NCBI GenBank assembly: GCA_030407085.1
Contig: CM059586.1
Location: forward strand, 90,021,501 to 90,085,500
Origin: Trichopria drosophilae
Lineage: Eukaryota > Arthropoda > Insecta > Hymenoptera > Diapriidae
Direction: 5' to 3'
DNA length: 64,000 nucleotides
In this document: in pieces, positions 23,061-35,079 of the stretch
How the letters are laid out: every line of letters starts with the position of its first letter
Position numbering within the stretch: the first letter of the stretch is position 1
Position numbers and translations under genes: made by a program
Notes under the pieces: model-generated
Told to the model about the DNA's origin: nothing
Databases searched by the model: none
What the model saw: the letters and a program-made list of their open reading frames with translations, nothing else

Positions 23061-24640
23061 GTAAGTACACACGAAGAATATAATTTTGGAAAATTAAGAA
23101 TATTACATTTATCATTGGATTCTATAGTTACGATGGTGGATACTATAATCTTATCCCGGTATTGTTTCCATCAGCACTTATTATTCTTAGCTGATATATA
23201 AGAGTTTCGTTTTCACAGAAATTACTATTTGTAACTGACAACTGACCCAGATGACTAAACATTTTTAAAGGCTGTTTTTAATTTATATCTAACAGCTAAT
23301 GAAAATAAGTTAGTCGATTATGCTATTCGATTTATGAGTAGTACATCTACGGGATGATAATATGCGAGCATCTCACCTATATTATCCAGTATTTCTACAC
23401 CTCTTGTAGTGTTTGAGGAGACAAAATTATTATCAATAAAAATTCCGCTCTTTCTTTAAATATCAGTTCATTTACAAATCCATTTACATTTCATAATATA
23501 TTAATATATTGAACTAGAAGTTTTAGCAGGGTTTACAGTCGAATTTTTGAAATCAATATTATCTCTTAGATTTTGTTATTTTAACCATTTTATTGGATGA
23601 AAAAGTCTTTTTAATTCCGACAGGAGAGGATAATAATACGTTCTCTTGAAAACGAATAATCCGAACGTAAATACAGACGCCATTACGTTTTACTATCAAC
23701 GACACACACGTTGCTTTTATCCTCACGTACGGTATGTTTGTCATCAAACAAAACTACTACCGCCATTTTAACCAAGAGCATAATAAAAACAGATGATTTG
23801 CTATGTGGAATATCATAGAGAGGAAGTTGCTGAAATTGATGTAAAAACGAAAACATCGCGCCGAGCAAACTTTCGTATCCGAAAAAAGACATCGATCGCC
23901 ATTACAGAGTGTCGGTTACGCGAACTTAGAAGAATCCGTCACATATTACTCGACACTTTAGCAAAAGCTCGACCCTCGGATCACTTTTCAACCAGTTGGA
24001 TGCCCTCTTAACGTTTTTGGGGGGAGTAAATTGCGAAAAAAGGACCAAAGCTTCATTTATGGAGCGCGTGCCTTCGATAAAAATTGCACGATCGATCGAG
24101 AATTTTCTATCTCGTCGTGGATCGTTCATCCGTGATCTAAAGGCTCATTGAAATGTCCGATGTATGTATGTATGTATATATAAGTGGGACGAGATCGCAC
24201 CCCCGTACGTGACTTCCGGCGTTTCATCGACGTTCTTAGAGCATCTTAACGAGTATACGTTGGAAGGAGGAGGCTTTCATTTAGAAACCCACTAGACGGA
24301 CCGAAGTGCTTATATCGAAAAACGTCGATGACGTTCCACGAGGTATTATCTCGCATATTTCAATCCGCATCGGGGAGAGAATGTTGCTATATTGCTCCAG
24401 GAGACGACCATCGATCGAACTCAAGTACAGATATTCTAACATGGATGCTGTATAATGCGATCAAACAATAACGAATATAATCAATCATTTTATTTTTGTT
24501 TTATCTGCAGAATTTCATCATGCCTTGCATTTTCTATTTTATTTTATTATTAACAAAAGATAGATGTAAATAGCCTTATGATTAACAAAATCTTTCCGAG
24601 GTTTTGTATCTCTGAAGTCAGAAAAACTTATGCACAATTC
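23061..24640. other. Sequence after the antiporter exon, no gene seen
   Basis: This is the start of the following intron (GTAAGT donor). About 23790-24450 is higher in GC with overlapping short frames, and (GTAT)n lies near 24161. No downstream antiporter exon was recognised. Confidence 0.45.
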
Positions 24641-24741
24641 CGAGCTATTTACAAATTTTGTTGGAAAAATCTTCACACTTGGTTGATCGAACTCAGTCCA
24701 TGAGGATCTCGGACTCTATTTCCAAATCTGTTACAATTACA

Positions 24742-25020
24742 TCTGTGGTTAGATCAGCCAAATATCTCATATACGCGAATGAATTCAAGATCACATTAAA
24801 AGGAAACTACATACCAAATCCTATACAGTACTTTGAGAAGGTTGCTTCCCCGATTATGTGATGCAGGGAATTAAAATGCAAGGATCTAGTGAATGAGCAC
24901 CCATTCAAGCTCAAGGTTGACCAATTGCAATGTCTGGCCGTTACATGATTGGAATAGCTCAGACAGGCAAAACAATTGCTTATAATTTATCTGCTATGGT
25001 ACTAGTGAATAGCCAGATTA
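24742..25020 (+). pseudogene. Decayed DEAD-box RNA helicase fragment (DDX5/p68, Rm62-like)
   Basis: Translation shows the N-terminal part of a DDX5/p68-type helicase with disabling changes. From 24742 the frame reads VVRSAKYLIYANEFKITLKG, then NYIPNPIQYFEK, the counterpart of the EIT-KG-VPNPI-FEE region. One base out of frame from 24846 it reads FPDYVMQGIKMQG, a stop (24894-24896), APIQAQG, a second stop (24918-24920, where the family has Trp), then PIAMSGRYMIGIAQTGKT. The Q motif (PIQAQG) is recognisable. The Walker A (24957-24974) reads AQTGKT where the family has AQTGSGKT, so six bases are missing and an ATP-binding loop could not form. The similarity continues to about AYNLSAMVLVNSQ and then fades. 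The codons run without any intron through a region usually split by introns, which fits a processed copy, but no poly-A tail or target duplication was identified. It sits in the intron, or 3' region, after the antiporter exon. It is not expected to be functional. Confidence 0.8.
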
Positions 25021-25388
25021 TCGATTTTCTACGGCGTACAATACTAACGCGGTTGCTAAAGGCTTTAGATTCTAGGCTTCACAATCTAGGCAGCAAAATG
25101 TTATTTTCACGAATAAGTGAAATAATTCTCGTCCATTATTAATATTTAAATATACTATTATTCGACTGTTAACAAACTGGATTAGGAAATTCAAAATTAA
25201 ACCAATATAAAAGTGACAAGGTCGGCATTACCCATAAGTATCATCATTGCACCCAAAAGATCTTAAATCCGATATGTACAAATAAAAATGTGCACCCGCC
25301 ACATTCAGTACGTTAAAAACAAGTGACCGATACCAAATTTGACGAAAAAGTGACTGCGATCTGTAACAAGAAAAAGAGGTTAAACAAA

Positions 25389-25490
25389 CCACAAAAAGTA
25401 GTAAAGTATATATAATATCACCAGCCAGATTTGTAGTTGGTACTGCAACTTCTCGTTAGAGTAGTAATTCTGATTACTTTTTCTACATGG
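25389..25490. repeat. GTAGTTGG word element, copy 1
   Basis: CCAGCCAGATTTGTAGTTGG at 25421-25440 is identical to 53949-53968. The locus is flanked by AAAAAGTAGTAA and TTACTTTTTCTACATGG, a weak inverted pair. Confidence 0.55.
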
Positions 25491-25499
25491 AGCAACTAT

Positions 25500-28490
25500 T
25501 TTTCAATTAGCATAATACCTAACTCCCTATATACGTTCTCTGCTTCCTATCTAAATCTTTAGACATTAAATAAATCGTCTTAAAAAATGGCAATATAGAG
25601 AAGCTGATATTTTAAACATGTTTCAAATAAGTGAATGAACATATTTCTGAACAGAATTAAACATAAGAAAGTTATAAATAATGTAGACATATATTTTGTC
25701 AACAACCTACATTGCTTTATATTCCGATGGTAATAGTTTACTGACGAGGTAATGGAAAACAATATAGCTGAAGATCATTTTCACCGTAGTGTATAAATTT
25801 TATGTTCTTACTTTTCCTTAAGTTATTATGGAAGTAACCGTGTATAGTAAGTAAACTCTTCATTCAGTATATTTACTACCAAAGAGTTTACTTACTAAAG
25901 TTTTATTTATTTGTTATATTTTAACGCTGTCTATTGTTACATTAATTCTTTTATTTGTATTAGAAATATTCAAGGTATTCTGATAATTGTTTTATTTAAC
26001 AAGCAATTCCGATTAAGGCAATAAGATTTTCGATTAGGTATTTAACATTTCTCTATTATTTTCTGTAACCTTCCGACGATTCTATATCCTTGTTCACTGA
26101 CGATAGTACGGTAAACAATGCCTTATCACCTGATATGGCGCACTATTATCCAAAACAGAAAGTTCAAAAAATAGTTCAGTGGCTTTACTGCAGCTTGGAA
26201 AATAAAGTCAGTAAATATCTTTTTATATTATCTTAACAGTCGTAAAATTATAAATCTTACAATATAATTTTTTTTAATTCATATTGCCTAATTGTAAATT
26301 AAAAATTAGTATGGATCAACTACTCACATTGAAAGAGAACATATTTTCGAAATATATTTTCAGTTTCAGCTTTAAAATTTGTATTTCTCAGTATTTCCCG
26401 ATCCCATCGGGATCTTATGCGACATAATATATGTGCTAAATATTGCACTGACAAATAAATTTAATAAATTTAATTGAATGGTGAGTTGTTTAGTGTGAAC
26501 TAAATCTTTAGTAATTTTTATGCTTACAATTAGTTACCTGAACTATAAGCAGCTATAAAAACTGCAAAATAATTAGTTCCCATGTGAACTGACTGCAGTA
26601 TGTAGCTCGTCAATTAGTTAAATTTAGTAAATATTATTCTCAGGGTATACATGAGGCCGTGCATAACAAACATTTCTTCAAGCCACTGGTAAAGAAGTAG
26701 AAGAAATATGTAATATTAAAAGGTTTTACAAAATTAAAGGTTTCTTATAATGTACATATTTCTTTACTGATAATTCCACTATAATATTGAATTAGTTTAT
26801 TGAAAATGTAAATAGTTTAAAGAATGTTCTCAACTGTTTTTAATTATAAATAATAAAATATTAATATTCGTGGCTATACAACAGTACAATAAAAAAAATA
26901 GTATAAAAATTTATTATAAAAAATAATTTTAACTTTTTTGGCTTTGGTTTGAAGTTATGTTCAGAATAAATGTGAAATAAATATTGTAAGAGTGTAAAAA
27001 ATAAAAAATATTTAAATTCAAAAAAAGAACAAAAATTCATTTATTTTCATTTTTATAGTGCATCCAATTCAATGGTCTTGTAAATGGAATGCATTTATAC
27101 ATATATGATCTCTGGGATAGAAACCAAAATAATTACATAAAATATTAGTTCATAACAGTTCAGAAATTTTATACTTTGAATAATAAATTAAAATAAATTT
27201 TTTTTTAATAATTTAAAATTTTAATAAATTAAAAAACAGGAAATTAAGAAAGCTAAAAAAGAAATACATCTTCACTTGTTGAATGTTTTTGAGTGAAAAT
27301 TCATACCGCAGACTGAAAATTTACGGACTCTTAAAAGGACGACTGTAATAATGAATTTTGACTCATTACTTGTTTTTATTGTTCCAAATTTTTTAATTTT
27401 ATAATATTTCGTACAATACTAAAGTTGATCCATTGATATTTGATTATTTGATTTTTTTCATGTTTGTGTTACGAAAATTGAATTTGATACTATGGTGAAC
27501 GCAACGGCTTTCAAAACTTATGTGTGTTATTTTGTACAAAATTTGGATTCCTAGTAACGTATGTGACGTAATTGGTTTTATCGCTTTTATCAAAATATAT
27601 GTTGTAAGATAGAGTAAAGACATTTTTTAGAGTTTAGGGTGGTTTTAAACGAAAAATTAAAATCCTGAATAATTTTATGCACTTTCGGTTGAAACCCGTC
27701 ATTATTTCAATTTACATTTTCAATATAAAACAAAGTTATATAAATAAAATTGAATTTTATAGTATTTACATTTAAAAATCAGAATTTTTTACTTTCATAT
27801 GCAATTAAGACTACCTTAATCGAAAGGGTGTAATACTAAGTTACCTTCACGCCAAATTAACCCATTTTCATATTGAGAGCTATAGAATCTGGGACTTAAC
27901 GGGTTAATGAAGTATAAAATTAAAAATAAGTGTAAAATTTTGATTTTTAAAATATATTTTGCTTTTTGAACTTCACAATCTGACGTTGTAAATATGAAAA
28001 AAGAATTTCATTTCAACTGTAAAATACCATTTACTCTATCTTAACATTCAGAGATACAAGATTTCTTTTAATTGACATTTTATGATACATCAAAGGCTAT
28101 GTCAACAAAAAGTGTTAATTTTATATACAATTAATAACGATTTTAGTACAAGAAATTGATATTAAAATACTATATAACTTAAATATTAGGGAACTTCGTT
28201 TATAAATAATACGTTTTTGGGTTAACTGAATTTTTTTCTGGAGCTCCGAAACAAAATCGATCTTCCCTATAGCCATGGTATTTCATTTCACCTTAGTTAT
28301 ACATATTGTAAAAAGTCCTTGTAATCGCGATACTGTGTATAGAATTACCGATCGATGATGTTCACAAAGGGTATCGAAGAACTAACGAACAATATTTCCT
28401 GATTAGTAACGATGTAAGAGATCGTGTATAATCTAATTAAGACAAATTGTTATCCCTAAACGTATGTGATACCTAACATTCTGAATTTGC
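25500..28490. other. Very AT-rich stretch, no gene; one 16 bp perfect hairpin
   Basis: Nothing coding was seen. TAGTAAGTAAACTCTT (25845-25860) and its exact inverse (25882-25897) form a stem with a 21 base loop. About 26470-26660 repeats AATTAGTT/AACTAA words. Confidence 0.45.
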
Positions 28491-28496
28491 AATTGT

Positions 28497-28902
28497 ACAC
28501 TGAGAAAAGTGTATTTTATCAGTTACTATCCCTTGGCTTTTAAAAAGTGTATTATAGCCCTTAAAAGAAATATTATAACTAGTAAAATCCTCCGTCTTTC
28601 AGCATTTGTTTTTGACAGGTTATATACAAAACTGTATTAAACTCTCCTATTTTAAAAGAATGTTTTATTATGACTAAAAGAAGGCATTTTTAATATTTTA
28701 ATTTGCTAGATAAATTTCCATACACAAAAATTGCTTTTAGTTAAAGAGAAAAGGCTAAAATAAACTGACATATTTGTTAGAATAATCTAAAATCTTCGTC
28801 TTTTAACAGGCAATAGAAAGATTCCAATCCCTATGCGTAAAATACTATCTTTTACGGGGCATAAGAATTCTAATACTGGGTAAAAAACACTTTTCTCAGT
28901 GT
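28497..28902. mobile_element. 406 bp TIR element, ends ACACTGAGAAAAGTG, CTTTTAA words
   Basis: Perfect 15 base inverted ends lie at 28497-28511 and 28888-28902, with TA at both outer edges, as expected for a Tc1/mariner-type target. The inside is filled with CTTTTAA/TTAAAAG words. Near the right end is one TGCGTAAAATACTATCTTTT-ACG hairpin like those at 22.4 and 45.1 kb. There is no transposase. Confidence 0.7.
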
Positions 28903-29259
28903 AAGAATAACATTAGCAAAATATCATGTAATAAGGAATGTCTTACTGATAGATAATATTCCAGAACGTTATTGTCTTTCATAATATGTGACGTATTCTT
29001 TTGAAACATTGATGACCATCAAATTATTGTCTATTTTTTTTATACTAAATTCTGCTTTTTAATAGATTTCGTTGAATGATCTTGATTATTTATACATTTA
29101 ATATTTTTCAATGAAGCAGTCCAAATGATCTTTAAAATTTAAAAGAAGCTTAGAACTTTATTTTGGAACTTAGGTTGAGCGTACGAAAAGATACAATTTT
29201 GAGAATCGCATGGAAAGAAAAGAAATAGTTACTTTTACAAATTAAATAGTAAGATCTAG

Positions 29260-29720
29260 CACAAGTATGTTTTTAGTTGGTGTTACTATTTAAATAGTAG
29301 TATTAATGATATAATTTGTCGACGTTACCATTTAGTTAGTAAAATTAATTAAAAATGATGACTGCGTCTTATTACTACGAAGTTAGTAGTTCCAAGTATT
29401 TCATTTTTTCCGACTCAATTTATGTAATTGACAAAAATAGGCTTGCTTAATTATCAAGATGTACTCAAATTTAAGAGAGCTAGCAAATTTGTTACATTTT
29501 TATATAAGTTAAAAATTAGTAATTAAAATTAATTAAACTATGTAGCTAAATTGATGAAAATTTAGATGAATAGCTCAAATTATAATCTTCATTTATTTAC
29601 ATACATTTCTTTCCAGACTACATTCTTAGTCGTTGTTACTTAAATAGTTGTCTACTACCGTAAGGTTAGTAGATCGTTTGAAATTAATTTGTACAATAGT
29701 TAAAGAGTAATCACATTGAC
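29260..29720. repeat. ACTATTTAAATAGTA word element, copy 2
   Basis: TTACTATTTAAATAGTA and TTAGTAGTTCCAAGTATTTC (29383-29402) match copy 1 at 14785-14930. A further ACTTAAATAGTTGTCTACTACC...GGTTAGTAG pair lies at about 29636-29672. Confidence 0.5.
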
Positions 29721-32700
29721 TATGAATATTTTCGGTGCTGTTTGCGTAGCATAAGTTACAGAAGTAAATAAAAAGAAATGCTCCTTTTGGTCTTCAAGTA
29801 TGAATAATATCTTAACGAACCCCACAAAGTACAAAAGAAAAATTACAAATCAGATCAATAATTTCAATTAGATGTAACAATATTCCGAAAGTTTTAATAT
29901 TCTTTTTAAAAGGTAGATATTTTGAATCACTGAATCTGTTTGATTCATAATTATTGGTTTATTTTTGGTCCATTTTCTTTTATGTATAATAAAACACATC
30001 GATAAAAATATTTGGTAATTTTCCTGTAATATGTTTTTGCAACATTTTAATACACTCGGCTTATTATTACGACGAATCTTTTTGCATATAATTCGCAATA
30101 GCATATAATGAATCCACATTTATTGTATGACACGAATTAAAAATGTAATAACCTTTGATGTTTTCGAACGACTTCATGTAATAATTCTGTAGCAGTATTC
30201 ATTTTCGCAGTATTCAGGTTGGGAAATGTAGGTGCACTTTGTATGTTCAATATAATATGTAATCAAAACAAAAAAAAAGCAAATATAAATTACGTAATTT
30301 AATACCAATATTTTCTTCTCGCGGGTTATTAATTTATTATTAATGTTCGTAACATTAACTTCGATCAATGTTTATTCAATTTCTAACACTTTCATAACTT
30401 TCTATATTATTATTTTTAATCACAAATATTATTTCTGATTTTAAAATAATTTCGTGCAAGTTTTCAAATTACTTTTTAATTTAAATAAACCTGTTACATA
30501 ATTCGCATTTGTCACAGTTAATATGATTTATAATTTCGAATAAATATTACATAAATAACAAGATTTCATATTTACATATTTAAAATAGATAGAACAATTG
30601 CCACTGTAATAAAAAATAGCAAAAAGATCTGCAATGTCCCTCTAAGCCATATATAATATTTAAGATAATACATTTATTATTATCTTCTGCATTACATAAA
30701 AATTGTTCGAGACTTTAGTACGGTCAAAATATAATTTTATTAATTTTGTGTTAATCGCTGTATCATTTTTAATTTTATTACATTTTGCATTCATTTTCAT
30801 CCTATTATCCGTCGTAACTGGTATTATTATAATCCTTCGTCCTTTTATATTTTTTTTGTGGGTTTACATCTAATAAGAACATCCTACAATACATTCATTA
30901 TTTTCTTTAATATAATAAACATAATGCGGCAGCTTTGTGCGATCTTTTTCAAAGGATATAGTATTGAAAATTATTACATTTTAAATCAATTATTTTACAT
31001 CAGAATTTATATACAAATTTGTCATAGTGCATAATAGGCAATTTTAATAGTTGTTAATATTAGGATTTCAAAAACTGAAAATTTTATAGTCAAAACGTAG
31101 TAGGATAATTTCATTAAAAAAAAATGTATCAAATAATGAGCTCTCGTTAGATTGTAGAAAGAGTTATATGGCGAGCTACAAAAGCAGGTAAAGAAAATTC
31201 ATTTTAATGTTCACATGATATAAAACCCTAAAAAATATTGTAGTTCTATACACTTACAATACAATTCAAACAATTTTCCTACATATACAATATCATACAT
31301 ACATATGCAATATAACAAATACATAAATCGAAACGTCTTTGATTTGTTGCGCTTGCGAGAAATACGCCATCTGTTGACATCGCAGGAGTTTGTTTCAGTT
31401 AACAATTATTTCTATGCAGATATTAAATTAGTAAAAAATATAACAAATTATGGAAATGCTATGATATTTATCAATCATACAATGTAATATATACGTGCAA
31501 TTCGTAATTATAAATAAAGTTACATTTAAATTGGTGTCAATTTGTTGACTTGGATAAAGTCAAATATATCATTGAAACATTTAAATATGATTTATATACA
31601 CTAAGAAAAAAAAATTTAAATAATTTTGCTGAAATTAAATAACTAAACTAAATTAATATTTCGATCGGCTATTGAACGTGTACGGACTAACTTGGTAACA
31701 TACTATACATTTATTTTAAAACAGCAGCAGTTAAGTAAAATTGACATATATAATTATTTTTCTGTTTAAGCTATTAGGTGTTCAAATATATATTAAATTC
31801 ACAGTCTAGTATATGGATATAAATTCACGTCACGTGACTTGAACCGAAGATGCAACTAATATGTATGACATATATTCAAAAAAATACTACGGCTCCTTAT
31901 TATTAGATAAAGTTCCTTGAAACGTCTTCTGCTTCAACCATTTGCGCCTATAGCGTGCGTTTTGCATCATCTAGTAGAAAATAAATCTATTTATTCACAG
32001 CGAACAATTGGCAATCAATTTACGTCTTATCAATTATATTTTCTTCATTCCTAACTAGTATATACTTACTAAATGACAAATATACATCCAAAACACATGG
32101 TTCATTGCGCCGTTTCGAAAACTGCAGCTCATCGAACTCCGAATGATTGAATACAGTCTATTTTTCTGAGAAGTCGTGTAAATATGCAACAACATTAGAG
32201 ATGCTTGTAAATTTATAAATAAGAATGAATAAATTCATATCATTTTGTGATTATTACGAAAGTGAAATAATTAAATTTTTCACAAAAACGATATTAGCAT
32301 AACTAAAGAAAATGAAGCAAATATGTCTTGAATAAATTACATTGAAAATAAATATGATTTTTGCATTACAACTATAAACGAAGTACGATAGTGCAATAAA
32401 CAAATCCTTCATCACTCTCCATTATACAGTATCAGGAGGTCGATTCGCACAATTCGCTAGGTTAAATTGAAATATCGCAATTCAATAAATCCACGAATAA
32501 TTTACGCAGGGTGACTAATCGAATTTTCTACGATGACTATTTTTGACTGATAGCAATCTCCATCAGGGCGAATAGCATATTGATCTGTTATTCGTTCGTC
32601 GCGCTTATCCAAATTGTGGAGGATTTTCCAATTTTCATATATCGGCATAACATATATGTATCCATCCGACCTTTGTCGTGGCGTTTTGCGTTACGACCTG

Positions 32701-34790
32701 TTCCATGTGTGCGTATATGTAAATACGAAATGCGACGTCTACCTTGACGATGCATATACCGAATTAAAAATGGCCTCTCGATTGCACTCGATGCATAGAG
32801 AGAATATTATGACAGCCAATTTTTTAAAATTTGCTGAATAAAAAGAAATAATAATACATAAAAAGAAAATAACATTAAGTAATCTCTGAAAGACCATGAC
32901 AATTCCCATAAATAAAATATTTACAATTGTAGAATTTTTATCGATTCTTTTATTAGGGGCCAAACATACTATAAACGAAGTTATAATTTCTTTTGAATTC
33001 AATGAATTACTATTCATTTTCGAATTTCAATTTATTTCTTTCAAATGATTATTAACTAATGTTATTACTGTTAATATTAATCTTTAAACTGTTATAAAAC
33101 TATCAACCAGTATTAAATATTTTGTTACATTTTTAAAGGCAATCGCTTTAATGAAAGCTCTTGGCAAGCAAACGATTCAAGTTTCATTTTAAAAAGTTCG
33201 ATTTCAACTGTACGATCAAACGAGAATCATCTGACCTCAATTCGCACAATACCACAAATACTTTCCTGAAATATTCACTTTTGCGTTACTCTATTATCAG
33301 TTTCATGTAAATGTTGCCTCTCGTCTATTATTTATCGTCTGCATATGCAAATTTCAGTCGTTGTAGACTGTGAAAATACCGAGTACAAATTTTAATACAA
33401 TGCATGGGTCAAAAAACGATAACATGTAAAATTTAAATTGGGTTACAAGCTTTGCTATAGGGGTATAAATATTATCAAATATGATAAGAAATTTTATTAT
33501 ACTTTTTTCATTCGTTCAAAAATTATTCTGTTATAAAGTCCCAAGAGGCAAAGATTGATGGAATAACATTTTTTCTCACACACTGAGCGCAAAATAGCGC
33601 ATTCTCTGCCTAGGGAGCAAAATGAATTTAGCCGGAAGCAAAATAAATTCCATTCCTTCTTTTCCCAAAATACTATTTTTCTCTATATATCGCGGGAGCA
33701 ACAAAGCACGCTCTCGTATGAGAAAATAATATGTGCAATAAGGGAGAGCAGGTATTTGCAGACTCATTCGAATTGTCAAACTCGCCCTCGTCGGCAGACA
33801 CCTATTTTGCCCCCTAGTCGCACAATGTACTTTTATCTTTGATTTATCTTCATCTACAATGTTTGTCACGTTTGAACCCACAAGATTTTACATATATATC
33901 CACTTATTGAACCGACATTTTATGCTGCTGTTATCAGTTTCTAATAGGCATCGTCAAGATACCGGAATGAAGGATACATAAATCTAGTATTTGATGCTCT
34001 TTAAAATTGAGGGTTAAAAATTACAATTAATTCATTAGGTAACGAATCTAAAATTCTTGAGACAATTATTTAGGAATGCTAAGGATTATGACGTAATTCG
34101 TATTTATTAATTCCGTAAATCCAAACGAATTTGTTTTTTGTAAATAATCACCTAACCAAACACCTATGCCTATACCCCTTCAAAGATGATGTACTCCATG
34201 TACGAAGTCATAAATTACGTCAAAATTGATGAAAATTGGAGAGGTTTGGCCCAACTGTTCATCATTATTGTCATTTTCTTCAGCATTCACTTTAAAATCA
34301 ATTAAATTAATTGAAACAAAGTTTATTCCAATTAAAATCTAATTTAGCAAGATTTCAAATTGAGCTCGCCCCTTTCTGGATCTGGATTATAATGCGCATT
34401 TAGACGAATAGAGACACAAAGCCCGGGAGCTTGCTAAAAAGATCGGTAGGGTCGGTGGGGTACGCTAACATTTCATTCAGAAAATTCGCGGGACTGCTTC
34501 CTTAATGAAGCGACGGAAATTCGTATACGAATACGACGAGGCCATTAGGATTCGTGCAGGACTGCCATGCCGAGAGGAATCATAACCTTTGGGCGTAGTT
34601 TCGTACCTCATAAAGCGACTAAAACTTTTGCAAAGTTTCGGAACTAGCGGACAGCCATGGTTACTAGTCCGTAAAACGCACACTGCTACACCCCTACGCA
34701 CGTAAATTGTTATCGCCCTACATACGCGTTAAATTGAACCCGATGGAATCATTTCGAACGGTGCACGGGCAATTACTATCCGGTACGTTG
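29720..34790. other. AT-rich stretch, no recognisable gene
   Basis: Short frames only. About 33590-33830 carries, on the - strand, a GGGGCAAAATAGGTGTCTGC / CGACGAGGGCGAGTTT motif that recurs at about 40384-40420, so it is a dispersed repeat rather than a gene. Confidence 0.4.
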
Positions 34791-34799
34791 GTACAATAT

Positions 34800-35074
34800 T
34801 GTTAAGAGGAGTGCTGGACAGATTTCAATAGCCTATCGCGCATCGAACGAACGTTACGCAATTTTATTCAGTGATCTAATGGTTTAGTTGATATATATAT
34901 ATATATATATATATGTGTCGTTCAATGCTCGCCATGACGCACTGACGAGAAATAAAACCTCGATACATAATAGTTCAATGAACTTGACGTTTATTTCACA
35001 CTCTAATAAGTAGAAGGATTGTAAAAAAAAATAATTCAAAGAAACTTTAAATTGTGACCATTATGGTATCAGAG
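34800..35074 (+). mobile_element. Possible Ty1/copia-type LTR and tRNA primer-binding site
   Basis: The string TGGTATCAGAG at 35064-35074 matches the initiator-Met tRNA primer-binding site used by many copia-type retrotransposons. Three bases upstream lies ...GTGACCA, a plausible LTR 3' end. Going back, there are a poly-A signal (AATAAAA near 34952), an (AT)n run and TGTTAAGAGGAGTG at 34800, a plausible TG start. That would make an LTR of about 260 bp. After the site there is only a short ATG frame (MDLSAEIF...) that soon stops, so little or no gag remains. A single LTR means the ends cannot be checked against a partner. Confidence 0.4.
34890..34914. repeat. (AT)n microsatellite
   Basis: About 12 AT units, lying within the possible copia-type LTR. 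Confidence 0.8.
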
Positions 35075-35079
35075 GTTAC

